Shown one piece after another: positions 9,759-18,533 of a DNA stretch of 64,000 bases. Numbering within the stretch: position 1 is the stretch's first letter; every line of letters starts with the position of its first letter. The stretch comes from Corynebacterium lubricantis DSM 45231. Lineage in GTDB: Bacteria > Actinomycetota > Actinomycetes > Mycobacteriales > Mycobacteriaceae. The notes below the pieces were generated by a model. It was not told where the DNA came from and searched no databases. It saw nothing but the letters and a program-made list of their open reading frames with translations. The stretch covers positions 174,264-238,263 of the forward strand of contig NZ_KB902182.1 in the NCBI RefSeq assembly GCF_000379425.1. Reading direction: 5' to 3'. Made by a program: the position numbers and the translations under genes.

Positions 9759-10406
9759 GTGAGTGACACAGCATATTCAGCCATCCAGCGCTACATCGCG
9801 GGCAAAACCGAGCTTTCCGAGGCTTTAGCAGCGGCGCGTGCCGATGCCGAAGAATACCGGCTTAACGTCCCAGACGAGGTCTCCGGACAGTTGCTGACCA
9901 GCCTCACGGCCTCCTCCGTCCACCCGAATTCAGCAGGAGCAGTAGCTATTACCCCTGCTGCCGGCGTAGTTGGACTCTACTTGCTCGCAGGCCTCGCCGA
10001 TAAAACAACGGTGACCTGTATTGACCCCGAGGCCGATCACCAAAACCGTGCCCGCCAGGTTTTCCGCGATGCCGGCTATTCCCCTTCGCGGGGTCGCTTC
10101 TTGCCGTCGCGCCCGGCAGATGTATTGAGCCGCCTCGCATCCGAGTCTTACCAATTGGTCTACCTCGATGCAGCACCCCTGGATCTGCCGACCTTGATTA
10201 AGGCTGCTTATCCGTTGCTGACCGTCGGAGGGTCGCTCTTCATCATCGATGCGCTGCTCGACGGCACGCTTGCCGACGATACCCGCAAGGACCGCGACAC
10301 CGAGGCTGCACGGGAGGCCGATGCGCTCGTCGATACGCTCGACAACGCGATTGTCACCCGCCTTCCTCTCGGCGCCGGGCTGACGTTGGTAACCCGCAAA
10401 GCTTAA
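9759..10406 (+). CDS. SAM-dependent O-methyltransferase (Rv1220c-type)
   Basis: 215 aa. A Rossmann methyltransferase of the COMT-like family 3: AITPAAGVVGLYLLAGL (SAM-binding region), then TVTCIDPEADHQNRAR with the acidic ribose-binding residue, and YQLVYLDAAP. The reading frame is open upstream, but GTG 9759 is the first start giving the family N-terminus. The acceptor is unknown. It is divergent from sigE, as in mycobacteria, where this gene sits beside sigE. Confidence 0.85.
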   Translation: MSDTAYSAIQRYIAGKTELSEALAAARADAEEYRLNVPDEVSGQLLTSLTASSVHPNSAGAVAITPAAGVVGLYLLAGLADKTTVTCIDPEADHQNRARQVFRDAGYSPSRGRFLPSRPADVLSRLASESYQLVYLDAAPLDLPTLIKAAYPLLTVGGSLFIIDALLDGTLADDTRKDRDTEAAREADALVDTLDNAIVTRLPLGAGLTLVTRKA

Positions 10407-10430
10407 AGCCACGCAGCGATAAGACGCGCG

Positions 10431-10478
10431 AACGGGCTGGTCGAATTCCCTAAAACTAGGGAATTCGACCAGCCCGTT
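10431..10478. terminator. Long perfect inverted repeat between convergent genes
   Basis: Two 22-bp arms match perfectly (10431-10452 and 10457-10478) around an AAAC loop. There is no T tract on either side, so this is not a classical intrinsic terminator, but its position between two convergent stop codons makes termination the likely role. Confidence 0.75.
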
Positions 10479-10501
10479 AAAACACTCAGCGCAGTGTGGA
10501 A

Positions 10502-11743
10502 CTAAACCACTTCGTTCTTTCCAACGACAACGACGCCACCAGGAGAGACCTTGTAACGGGCCTGATCACGAGGATGATCAACGCCGACGGTCTCTCCGTC
10601 TGAGATGTAGACGTTCTTGTCCAAAATCGCGTGGCGCACAACTGCACCGCGCCCCACTCGAACACCTGGAAGCAGAACCGAGCCTTCGACCGTTGCGCCC
10701 TCTTCGATGCGCACGTCTGTAGAGAGCACGGAGTTGCGCACCGTTGCGCCAGAGACAATGGAACCCGGGGCCACCATCGACGACTGCGCGATGCCACCCT
10801 GGACGAACTTCGCAGGTGGCAGGTTGCTGTCTGCGGTGGAGTGGATCGGCCATGACTTGTTATACAGGTTGAAGATTGGGTGCACCGAAATCAGATCCAT
10901 GTGTGCTTCATAGAAGGAATCGATGGTACCTACGTCGCGCCAGTAGCCCTTGTCACGCTCGGTGGCACCTGGAACTTCGTTGCCGGAGAAGTCGTAGACG
11001 TTGGCTTCACCCTTGCCCACGAAGTACGGAATGATGTCGCCGCCCATGTCATGGTCAGAGTCTTCATTCTGCTCATCTTCGAGCAACGCCTGGACGAGTG
11101 CTTCGGTGGAGAAGATGTAGTTGCCCATGGACGCGTAGGCCTGCGTTGGGTCATCTGGGGTACCAGGAGGATCCGCTGGCTTCTCCAGGAACTCGGTGAT
11201 CGTGCCATCTTCATCCGCCTGGATGACGCCGAAAGCAGTAGCTTCTTCGCGAGGCACGCGAATGCCCGCAACGGTTGCGGACTTGCCGGAAGCAATATGA
11301 TCGTCCAGCATCTGGGATGGGTCCATCCGGTAAACGTGATCGGCGCCGAAGACGAGGACGTAATCAGGCTTTTCGTCGTAGATCAGGTTCAGTGACTGCA
11401 CGATGGCATCAGCGGAACCGTTGTACCAGCGCTTGCCGCGGCGCTGCTGAGCTGGCACCGAAGCGACATACTGAGGAGTTGGGCCCGACACGTTCCATGC
11501 CGTGGCGATGTGGCGGTCTAGGGAGTGCGACTTATACTGCGTCAACACTGCGATTTTTAAGAAGCCTGCGTTCACCAAGTTTGACAACACAAAGTCGATC
11601 AAACGATAGTTGCCACCGAAAGGCACGGCGGGCTTCGCGCGGTCAGCAGTGAGAGGGAAAAGACGCTTTCCTTCACCGCCCGCTAGGACAATTGAGAGTA
11701 CATTTGGCTGAGTCTTCACACTGCCCAGCATATTGTTTTCCAC
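10502..11743 (-). CDS. glgC: Glucose-1-phosphate adenylyltransferase
   Basis: 413 aa. Makes ADP-glucose for glycogen or maltose-1-phosphate synthesis. The nucleotidyltransferase N-terminus [13 protein letters not shown], the AKPAVPFGG sugar-phosphate motif and the left-handed beta-helix C-terminus ([27 protein letters not shown]) are all visible. Length is normal for the family. Divergent from glgA. ATG 11743 or the ATG four codons later may be used. Confidence 0.95.
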   Translation of the reverse strand: MENNMLGSVKTQPNVLSIVLAGGEGKRLFPLTADRAKPAVPFGGNYRLIDFVLSNLVNAGFLKIAVLTQYKSHSLDRHIATAWNVSGPTPQYVASVPAQQRRGKRWYNGSADAIVQSLNLIYDEKPDYVLVFGADHVYRMDPSQMLDDHIASGKSATVAGIRVPREEATAFGVIQADEDGTITEFLEKPADPPGTPDDPTQAYASMGNYIFSTEALVQALLEDEQNEDSDHDMGGDIIPYFVGKGEANVYDFSGNEVPGATERDKGYWRDVGTIDSFYEAHMDLISVHPIFNLYNKSWPIHSTADSNLPPAKFVQGGIAQSSMVAPGSIVSGATVRNSVLSTDVRIEEGATVEGSVLLPGVRVGRGAVVRHAILDKNVYISDGETVGVDHPRDQARYKVSPGGVVVVGKNEVV

Positions 11744-11777
11744 AACACTTTGCAGGGGAATAATGCTTGGTCACCTA

Positions 11778-11795
11778 AAACTTAATCTTAAGTTT
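11778..11795. promoter_or_regulatory. Perfect palindrome in the glgC-glgA intergenic region
   Basis: AAACTTAA-TC-TTAAGTTT, 8+2+8 with perfect dyad symmetry, 34 bp upstream of glgC. The shape suits a dimeric repressor operator. The regulator is unknown; it does not match the GlxR consensus. Confidence 0.4.
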
Positions 11796-11921
11796 GCAGA
11801 AACTCGGAAGAAATCACGAAAAGCTCTGCCAAGACCGCTTCTGTATGCTTCTCCGGTGCACGCTCAGCGCGTGGATGTGAAGTCCCTGCACAAATTCTGA
11901 ATCGTGACTAATCTCGTGGTT

Positions 11922-13076
11922 ATGAGAGTCGGAATGATGACAAGAGAGTACCCGCCCGAGGTCTACGGTGGCGCCGGAGTGCACGTCACAGAATTAACTC
12001 GCTTTATGCGCGACATCGTTGAGGTCGATGTTCACTGCATGGGCGCGCCCCGCGATATGGACGGCGTGTACGTCCACGGGGTCGACCCAGAACTCGAGGA
12101 CGCCAATGGCGCAATTAAGACCCTGTCCACTGGCCTGCGGATGGCCAATGCAGCCAACAATATCGACGTGGTGCACTCTCACACGTGGTATGCGGGCCTA
12201 GGCGGTCACCTTGCCGCCAGGCTCAACGGCATCCCGCACGTAGTCACCGCTCACTCCCTTGAGCCCGATCGCCCGTGGAAGCGTGAACAGCTCGGTGGCG
12301 GCTACGATGTCTCTTCTTGGTCCGAGAAGAACGCCATGGAATACGCCGATGCGGTCATCGCCGTGTCCGCGGGCATGAAGGATTCCATCCTTCAGGCATA
12401 TCCGCGTATCGACGAGTCAAAGGTCCACGTGGTCCTCAACGGCATTGATACTGAAAAGTGGTACCCCACCGAAGGATCCATCGCGGAAGAGATCGGCGTT
12501 GATACCTCCAAGCCGATCGCCGCTTTCGTTGGACGCATTACCCGCCAGAAGGGTGTCGAACACCTAGTCAAGGCTGCTCGCCATTTCGACCCTGAAGTGC
12601 AGCTTGTACTGTGTGCCGGTGCCCCTGATACGCCGGAAATTGGTGCGCGCACCAAGGCTCTCGTCGAAGAACTCAAGGCCACCCGCGACGGCGTCTTTTG
12701 GGTCCAAGACATGATGCCTTCCGACAAAATCCGCGAGGTGTACTCGATCGCGGACGTGTTTGTATGCCCATCGATCTACGAGCCACTAGGCATTGTCAAC
12801 CTTGAGGCAATGGCCTGTGGCACCGCGGTAGTTGCCTCCGACGTTGGCGGTATCCCCGAGGTTGTCGTTGACGGTGAAACCGGCACCCTGGTGCACTACG
12901 ACGAGAATGACACCGAGAGCTTCGAGCGCGATATTGCGACAGCAGTCAACGCTACCGTCTCGGACTTGGACAAGGCACGCGCTTTCGGTCAGGCTGGCCT
13001 GACACGCGCTAAAGACAAGTTCTCTTGGGCCACCATCGCTCAGCAAACCGTAGACATCTACAAGTCCTTGGTTTAG
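11922..13076 (+). CDS. glgA: GT4 glycosyltransferase, GlgA/GlgM type
   Basis: 384 aa. N-terminus MRVGMMTREYPPEVYGGAGV is the donor-site loop of actinobacterial GT4 enzymes, and the E-x7-E region reads EPLGIVNLEAMACG. It was historically called glycogen synthase; the mycobacterial counterpart Rv1212c (GlgM) makes maltose-1-phosphate from ADP-glucose and glucose-1-phosphate, so either product is possible. ATG 11922 was chosen over upstream GTG 11904 because family proteins begin MRVxMMT. Divergent from glgC, which supplies its substrate. Confidence 0.92.
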   Translation: MRVGMMTREYPPEVYGGAGVHVTELTRFMRDIVEVDVHCMGAPRDMDGVYVHGVDPELEDANGAIKTLSTGLRMANAANNIDVVHSHTWYAGLGGHLAARLNGIPHVVTAHSLEPDRPWKREQLGGGYDVSSWSEKNAMEYADAVIAVSAGMKDSILQAYPRIDESKVHVVLNGIDTEKWYPTEGSIAEEIGVDTSKPIAAFVGRITRQKGVEHLVKAARHFDPEVQLVLCAGAPDTPEIGARTKALVEELKATRDGVFWVQDMMPSDKIREVYSIADVFVCPSIYEPLGIVNLEAMACGTAVVASDVGGIPEVVVDGETGTLVHYDENDTESFERDIATAVNATVSDLDKARAFGQAGLTRAKDKFSWATIAQQTVDIYKSLV

Positions 13077-13130
13077 GCGAACTTTTAACCAAGGACGCGA
13101 ACAGCCGACACCAGTATAGAAAGGGTCATA

Positions 13131-14516
13131 TTGTCTTCCCTCCGCCCTGAACTCCACGTCACCGCCGAGTCCGGAATTCTCGAAGCTGCGGCAGGCATGC
13201 TCCGCAACGGGGATACCTGGCACATGCTCTACCAATACAGGCCTGCCCCTGACCAACCTTCGCGTTGGGGGCACCAGTTGTCTCAGGATGGGCCTTTTGA
13301 CTGGGCAATCTACCCTGACGTTCTCGCTGCAAAGGGCGGGGAAACGAAGGTGCTGGCGGGCTCTGTGGTGTCCAACAATGGCGGTGCCGACCTGTTTTTT
13401 ACGTCCGTGACGGCAGCCGGAACCTCCATCCAGTTCGCCCGGGTGGAAGACATTAACAACTTAGCGGAGATTACCGACGACCCACTCGCGCTCGACCCTT
13501 CGGTGCACCGCTCCGGCGTGGTCATCTCGGACACAAAGGAATTCGCGCGATTCCGCTCCCCCTGCGTCGTACCTGACTGGCAGTCCGTTGACGATCGCAA
13601 CCAGGGCCACGACGGGTGGCTGATGCTCACCAGTACCGGCGAGCCCGACTCCCCAGTCCCTGTGATTCTCGAGTCCGGCGACGGCAAGGATTGGGACTTG
13701 CTCGGTCCACTGACGTTTAGTGGTGACACTGGCCTTGACGACGATGCCATCCTGGTCGCGCCACGACTCATTCGCCTTCGCGACGAAGTTGACCAGGAAA
13801 TTTACGACGTTTTGCTGCTCACCATCGAACGACAAGACGGTCTCGACCGCTCCGGATACATCGTTGGCAAGTTGAAGCAGGCGAACTTCGAGGTGTCCTC
13901 CCCGTTCCAGCGCATCGACCACGGCCATGACTTCACTCGTCCGCGCAACACAAACTACACCCGCGACACGGTGGACAACGAAGAGCGCTACTCCAAGGGC
14001 TACCTCTTCGGCCTGTTCAATGGTGTCGGGCGTGGCGACGACGCGACAAAGCAGACCAGCTGGAAGAACGAGGGCTGGGCGAATTCCCTGTCGCTTCCGC
14101 GCTCAACCACGCTGCAGGGAGGCAAGCTTTTCCAAACTCCAGCCGCAGGACTTCCCGATGCGGTCGAACAATCTGAGAATGCGAAGTTCTGGAGCGCTCT
14201 GTGCGAAATTCCGCATGGGTCAAACGTGGTCGCGGAAATCGCCGATAAGTCTGGCGAAGTAATTGCGACCGTGACTCATTCTGGCGACATGATTTCGGTG
14301 GATCGCCACATCGACGCTCCAGCCCGGGCGCGTCTCGACGAGGTGGACGAGGACAACATCTCGATCGTCGTCGACGGCAACACACTCGAGGTCTATGCCG
14401 GAGGCGGAAGCGTAGTGATGTCGAGTCGCATCATCCCAAAGGAAGGCGTCTCGGAAATCCGCGTCACGGCGAATGAGGACGCGACCATTGAAACGGAATG
14501 GCGCCGCGGGCGCTAG
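13131..14516 (+). CDS. GH32-like protein, probable catalytically inactive homolog
   Basis: 461 aa, TTG start preceded by GAAAGGG at good spacing. The N-terminal part has the five-bladed-propeller pattern of GH32: residues 29-37 TWHMLYQYR, then a WGHQLSQDG-type strand. The WMNDPNG nucleophile motif is replaced by ILEAAAG (Ala at residue 19 instead of Asp), RDP is RSP at 142-144, and no EC acid/base motif is visible. The C-terminus could be the usual beta-sandwich. It follows glgA on the same strand by 54 bp, so an alpha-glucan-binding or regulatory role is possible but unproven. Confidence 0.7.
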   Translation: MSSLRPELHVTAESGILEAAAGMLRNGDTWHMLYQYRPAPDQPSRWGHQLSQDGPFDWAIYPDVLAAKGGETKVLAGSVVSNNGGADLFFTSVTAAGTSIQFARVEDINNLAEITDDPLALDPSVHRSGVVISDTKEFARFRSPCVVPDWQSVDDRNQGHDGWLMLTSTGEPDSPVPVILESGDGKDWDLLGPLTFSGDTGLDDDAILVAPRLIRLRDEVDQEIYDVLLLTIERQDGLDRSGYIVGKLKQANFEVSSPFQRIDHGHDFTRPRNTNYTRDTVDNEERYSKGYLFGLFNGVGRGDDATKQTSWKNEGWANSLSLPRSTTLQGGKLFQTPAAGLPDAVEQSENAKFWSALCEIPHGSNVVAEIADKSGEVIATVTHSGDMISVDRHIDAPARARLDEVDEDNISIVVDGNTLEVYAGGGSVVMSSRIIPKEGVSEIRVTANEDATIETEWRRGR

Positions 14517-14518
14517 CG

Positions 14519-15385
14519 TTAAGCGCGAGCCAACCTAGTCAGGTGCCCCCGCGCCGTCACGGTCATCGTGTCTGGCAAAGCTTGTAGTTTGGCTGCAAGC
14601 TCGCCAGGTTCAATGTGGCGCGCCGACGGGCTCATTCCGACTTGAGCCGCAATGGAGGCGCGGTCAAGCGTAATCGGGAACTCAATGAATTCTGGATCCT
14701 GCACCGGGGCGAGGTAGCCCTGAGCTTGCTCAAGCATGCGGTCTACTTTGCCGTCTTCGACTGAGAGAATGCCCAGGGGCTCCCGCAATTCGTCAAGGTG
14801 ACCCTTGTCAGCCGTTAAGACAATGACCTGACCCGAATCGCTGAGCACTCGGGCGAACTCCGCTGGATTACGGGGAGCAAAAACTACCGTCAGGGCGTCA
14901 ATGACACCGTCCCGCACGGGCAGATTCTCCCAGGCATCGGCGACAACGGCGCCCAGGCGTGGGTGCGCTTTCGCGAGGAGTTTCGCCGCCGGCACCGAGA
15001 TATCCATGCCGATACCTCGAGCACCGTCAATAGAGTCGAGGGTGTGCGCTAGGTAGTAACCGGTGCCGGCGCCTACCTCGAGGAGGTTGGGCGCCCGGTT
15101 ATCGTCGCCAAGCGAGGCGTCGACCGCGTCGTTGACGGCATCGGTGACGGCCTCGACGAACCGTGAGAAGTGTCCTTGAGACAAGAAGGTTTCGCGATCT
15201 GCCACCATCTCGGCGCTATCGCCGTGATGTTTAATGCCGGCGCCCGATGCGAGGGTGACGTAGCCTTGGCGGGCAACATCATAAGAATGGCCACTTTCCG
15301 AGACAAGACGCGAAAAATCGTCTGCCCCGACGAGCGGGGAACCATCTACGGGATCAGCAAGCAGGTGCACGATATCTGAAAGCAT
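14519..15385 (-). CDS. RlmA-like 23S rRNA (guanine-N1) methyltransferase
   Basis: 288 aa. N-terminal HSYDVARQGYVTL and GDSAEMVADRETFLSQGHF are hallmark RlmA/TlrB motifs; LLEVGAGTGYYLA is SAM motif I and VFAPRNPAEFARVL the later motif. The four zinc Cys of E. coli RlmA are missing from the first 45 residues, so the zinc knuckle is lost. I recall this as common in corynebacterial homologs. Convergent with the GH32-like gene, with only 2 bp between stops. Confidence 0.85.
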   Translation of the reverse strand: MLSDIVHLLADPVDGSPLVGADDFSRLVSESGHSYDVARQGYVTLASGAGIKHHGDSAEMVADRETFLSQGHFSRFVEAVTDAVNDAVDASLGDDNRAPNLLEVGAGTGYYLAHTLDSIDGARGIGMDISVPAAKLLAKAHPRLGAVVADAWENLPVRDGVIDALTVVFAPRNPAEFARVLSDSGQVIVLTADKGHLDELREPLGILSVEDGKVDRMLEQAQGYLAPVQDPEFIEFPITLDRASIAAQVGMSPSARHIEPGELAAKLQALPDTMTVTARGHLTRLARA

Positions 15386-15475
15386 GCCTGAAAGCCTACC
15401 CCGTAAATGGCTAAACAGACGATTTACGTGGGTTTATTACATGTATTTTGCAAGTCTCGCCTTGAAGGCAATGAA

Positions 15476-15646
15476 TTAGTCGGCTGCGACGTTGATCAGC
15501 AGCTGCCCCAACTCTGCTGCTTCTTCTTTATTCATTTCGACGACCAGACGTCCCCCTCCATCGGAAGGGATCCGCATAACGATCTTTCGGGACTCTTCCA
15601 CCGCTTCCATAGGGCCGTTACCGGTGCGCGGCTTCATTGCTGCCAT
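15476..15646 (-). CDS. DUF3117 small protein
   Basis: 56 aa. Reading MAAMKPRTGNGPMEAVEESR... ending INVAAD, it matches the highly conserved actinobacterial DUF3117 family (Rv1211 type), whose function is unknown. GAAGGAG lies about 8 bp upstream of the ATG. It follows the DivIVA-domain gene by 36 bp and lies close to gpgS and the glycogen genes, as in mycobacteria. Confidence 0.9.
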   Translation of the reverse strand: MAAMKPRTGNGPMEAVEESRKIVMRIPSDGGGRLVVEMNKEEAAELGQLLINVAAD

Positions 15647-15682
15647 TGACCATTCTCCTTCACTGCAAACGATTGACCTTAC

Positions 15683-16021
15683 CTATTTTACCTCTTTTTC
15701 GTCGCTACTAGGCGAAAAAAGTTCATTAGTGCTGGTCACAGAGTTTTGGTCTGGGTGGTGCGGATGAGAACCCCGGTCGGATTGTGTGAGCTGCGCAATA
15801 ATGGCGTCCACCTGATCCTGGCGATACCCGCGGGGCACGACCTCGATCGCGATGTCATTGAAACGCCCATCGCGGATCGCTTCCGCATTCGCTGCGATTA
15901 CGTCGCGGGATTCTTCCATCGGGGGCAGCATTTCCCCTCGCCCGAAGAGATGGCCAAAAGCCCACGTGCCAACAACAATCAGGGCAAGCAGGACAATGAT
16001 CAGGAGAATCCAGGACAACAT
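15683..16021 (-). CDS. Membrane-anchored DivIVA-domain protein (Rv1209 type)
   Basis: 112 aa. An N-terminal transmembrane helix (WILLIIVLLALIVVGTWAF) is followed by a short DivIVA-like segment (VVPRGYRQDQVDAIIAQL). The protein is too short for the coiled-coil body of a true DivIVA/Wag31. It sits 35 bp behind gpgS and is probably part of the folP2-gpgS operon. Function unknown; a link to the cell pole or membrane is inference. Confidence 0.82.
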   Translation of the reverse strand: MLSWILLIIVLLALIVVGTWAFGHLFGRGEMLPPMEESRDVIAANAEAIRDGRFNDIAIEVVPRGYRQDQVDAIIAQLTQSDRGSHPHHPDQNSVTSTNELFSPSSDEKEVK

Positions 16022-16056
16022 GTGTTCATCCTATCGGTGGTTTAGTATCCGTGGGT

Positions 16057-16803
16057 TTAGGTGAGTGTGTTCCACGCAGGCCGCTGCGCAATGATGAGTT
16101 CCGGGGTCGGCAGTACACCAGCCCTCCCCAGGATCGTACGGGCAACAATGTCGGCCATGGGAGCGAGTTCCGCAAGAGGCCGGTTCCGGTGGACGCGCTG
16201 GCCAACGTTGACCTGCTTCAACGCCCCCGGGCCGAAGCGAGTGGCGATATCGATAATCAGACCGGCTTCGACGCCATAGCCTGCGACGAACGGCAGTTCG
16301 AGGGCAGTCTTGCGGCGCAATGCGTATTCCCCGCCGAGTGGCTGACGGATGTGGCTTACTTCTGGAAAATACGTGGTCAGAAGCGGTTTTGCGGTCAGCT
16401 CGGTGACGCGGCCGCCCCCAGTGGGTTCGCCGTTGAACGTACGAGAATAATCGGCTTTGACCATGTGGACATGAGGGTCCGCGAGTGGAGCGCACAGGCG
16501 CGAGACCAAGTTCGCCGGGACGCTGTGTAAATCGGCGTCGACGAAAACGATAACGTCTCCGGATGCGGCACGGACACCACGCCACATGGCCTCGCCCTTG
16601 CCTGGGCGCGTGGGGATTTCCGGGGCAATCTCCCGCCACGAGATGACCTGTGCCCCGGCGGCGCGGGCATTGGCGGCCGTCGCGTCGCTGGAGTCGGAAT
16701 CGATCACGATGATTTCGCTCGGATTGTCTTTCGCTACCGCGTGCACAACTTGTGCAACCGTGGATTCCTCATTCAAGGCAGGAATCACTACCGACACATT
16801 CAC
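16057..16803 (-). CDS. gpgS: Glucosyl-3-phosphoglycerate synthase
   Basis: 248 aa GT81-family enzyme that transfers glucose to 3-phosphoglycerate, the first step to glucosylglycerate and, in mycobacteria, methylglucose lipopolysaccharide. Visible motifs: SVVIPALNEE at the N-terminus, VFVDADLHSVP (metal-binding DxD-type) and EVSHIRQPLGGEYA. The frame is open upstream, but GTG 16801-16803 overlaps the folP2 stop as GTGA and gives the family N-terminus. It is shorter than the ~320-aa mycobacterial enzyme, mainly at the N-terminus. Confidence 0.9.
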   Translation of the reverse strand: MNVSVVIPALNEESTVAQVVHAVAKDNPSEIIVIDSDSSDATAANARAAGAQVISWREIAPEIPTRPGKGEAMWRGVRAASGDVIVFVDADLHSVPANLVSRLCAPLADPHVHMVKADYSRTFNGEPTGGGRVTELTAKPLLTTYFPEVSHIRQPLGGEYALRRKTALELPFVAGYGVEAGLIIDIATRFGPGALKQVNVGQRVHRNRPLAELAPMADIVARTILGRAGVLPTPELIIAQRPAWNTLT

Positions 16804-17660
16804 GCGAGACCTCGCACAGTATTCAGTGGGGCGACCTCGCCCTTGATCGCCGCTGTCATCCGGATGACATCCACCGTTTCTTTCACTTCGTGGACACGGA
16901 AGGCCGCGACTCCTTGCGCTGCCGCCCACGCTGTGGCGGCAAGGGTGCCCGAAACTCTCTCCCCGACCGGACGATCAAGGGTTTCCCCAACGAAGTCCTT
17001 ATTAGACAAAGCCATCAACACCGGCCACCCGGTAGCGACTAGTTCGTCGACGCGGCGCAGCAGCTCTAAACCGTGAAAGGAATTCTTCCCGAAGTCGTGG
17101 GCGGGGTCGATGAAGATTTTCTCCTCAGGGACCCCGGCGTTGACGGCACGCTCGGCGAGGGCGGTCGTTTCTGTAATTACGTCGGCGACAACGTCGTCGA
17201 AATGCACACGATGCGGCCGTGTCCGTGGTGTCACACCACCGGTGTGCGAGCAAACATAACCCACCTTATGGGCTCCGGCGACCTCGATGAGTTCTGGGTC
17301 GAAGCCGGCCCAGGTGTCGTTGATCAAAGTGGCGCCGGCAGCGATGGCTTGCTCGGCGACATCGGCGCGCCAGGTATCCACCGAGATGGTCAATTGCGGG
17401 TAGCGCTCACGGACCGCTGAAATCATGGGGACAATCCGGTCGATCTCCTCGGCGGCATCGACGTTGTCGCCGGGGCCAGCTTTGACACCGCCGATATCGA
17501 CGATCGTCGCGCCCTGGGACACGACTTCGTCGCAACGCGTCAATGCCGCGTCAAGGCCCCAGGTCTTGCCCTTGTCATAAAAGGAATCAGGGGTCCGGTT
17601 CACAATGGCCATCACCTGGGCCAAAGGCTGCGTTTGGGAGGGTTGAGAAGGCTGGGACAC
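16800..17660 (-). CDS. folP2: Dihydropteroate synthase homolog FolP2
   Basis: 286 aa TIM-barrel protein. IVNRTPDSFYDKG matches the pterin-synthase N-terminal signature, followed by GATIVDIGGVKAGPG. Its place directly before gpgS matches mycobacterial folP2 (Rv1207), which is reported not to be a working dihydropteroate synthase, so sulfonamide-target activity should not be assumed. GTG start; 5 bp behind the LOG-family gene. Confidence 0.88.
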   Translation of the reverse strand: MSQPSQPSQTQPLAQVMAIVNRTPDSFYDKGKTWGLDAALTRCDEVVSQGATIVDIGGVKAGPGDNVDAAEEIDRIVPMISAVRERYPQLTISVDTWRADVAEQAIAAGATLINDTWAGFDPELIEVAGAHKVGYVCSHTGGVTPRTRPHRVHFDDVVADVITETTALAERAVNAGVPEEKIFIDPAHDFGKNSFHGLELLRRVDELVATGWPVLMALSNKDFVGETLDRPVGERVSGTLAATAWAAAQGVAAFRVHEVKETVDVIRMTAAIKGEVAPLNTVRGLA

Positions 17661-17665
17661 GGACG

Positions 17666-18469
17666 CTACTCGTGGTCCTTCGCAGTCTTGCAGGAAAGAC
17701 GTCCATCCGATAGGACTTTGTGGGCGTCCACGATGTGCGCGATCGCCTCATCGACGGAGTCAGTCACCAGAAATAGATCCATATCTTTCGGCGAAATCAA
17801 GCCCTTAGCCTTGAGCTGGGATTCAAGCCAGTCAACGAGGCCGGACCAAAACTCGGTGCCCATGAGCACGATTGGGTAGTTGGTGACCTTGCCGGTTTGC
17901 ACCATGCACAGAACTTCAAAGAGCTCATCCAAAGTGCCGAAACCGCCGGGCAGGGTAACGAATGCCTGGGAGTACTTCAAGAACATGGTCTTACGCACGA
18001 AGAAATAGCGGAAGTTCAAGCCCAAATCGACCCAGGCGTTCAGGCTCTGCTCGTGTGGAAGTTCGATGCCGAGGCCGACGGAGAGGCCTCCTGCCTCGTA
18101 CGCGCCGCGGTTCGGGCCTTCCATCAGGCCAGGACCGCCGCCCGTGATCACGGCGTAACCGTTGTTGACGAGTGCCTCGCCCACTTGGCGGGACATTTCG
18201 TATTCTGGAGTGCCCTCATTCAAGCGTGCTGAGCCGAACACGGTGACGGCCTTAGGGAGATCAGTCAGGGCGTCGAAACCCGAGACAAACTCGGATTGGA
18301 TGCGCAGGATGCGCCACGGGTCGGCGTGCTTCCAATCGTGATCGGCACCGAGCTCCAGCAGGCGCTGGTCGAAGGTTGATCCACCTTCGCCCTCGTCGTG
18401 TCCGCGAACCAGAAGCGGGCCACGGAGCAAGCGGTCTTTTTCAGGCCTAGGTGTAATTTCAGGTGCCAC
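17666..18469 (-). CDS. LOG-family Rossmann-fold nucleotide-binding protein (TIGR00730)
   Basis: 267 aa. The hallmark PGGFGTLDELFE (PGGxGTxxE) motif and VITGGGPGLMEGPNRGA identify the lysine-decarboxylase-like/LOG fold. Characterised members hydrolyse nucleoside 5'-monophosphates to free base plus ribose-5-phosphate and can release cytokinins. The N-terminal ~70 residues extend beyond the core. GTG start. First gene of the run leading into folP2, gpgS and the small genes; M. tuberculosis has a LOG gene (Rv1205) in the same neighbourhood. Confidence 0.88.
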   Translation of the reverse strand: MAPEITPRPEKDRLLRGPLLVRGHDEGEGGSTFDQRLLELGADHDWKHADPWRILRIQSEFVSGFDALTDLPKAVTVFGSARLNEGTPEYEMSRQVGEALVNNGYAVITGGGPGLMEGPNRGAYEAGGLSVGLGIELPHEQSLNAWVDLGLNFRYFFVRKTMFLKYSQAFVTLPGGFGTLDELFEVLCMVQTGKVTNYPIVLMGTEFWSGLVDWLESQLKAKGLISPKDMDLFLVTDSVDEAIAHIVDAHKVLSDGRLSCKTAKDHE

Positions 18470-18533
18470 GACTTGTTGCCCTTCCTTATTTCCTTGTTGC
18501 TAAGAGGTTTGTACGAGGTTTTTAAGTGGTTTT

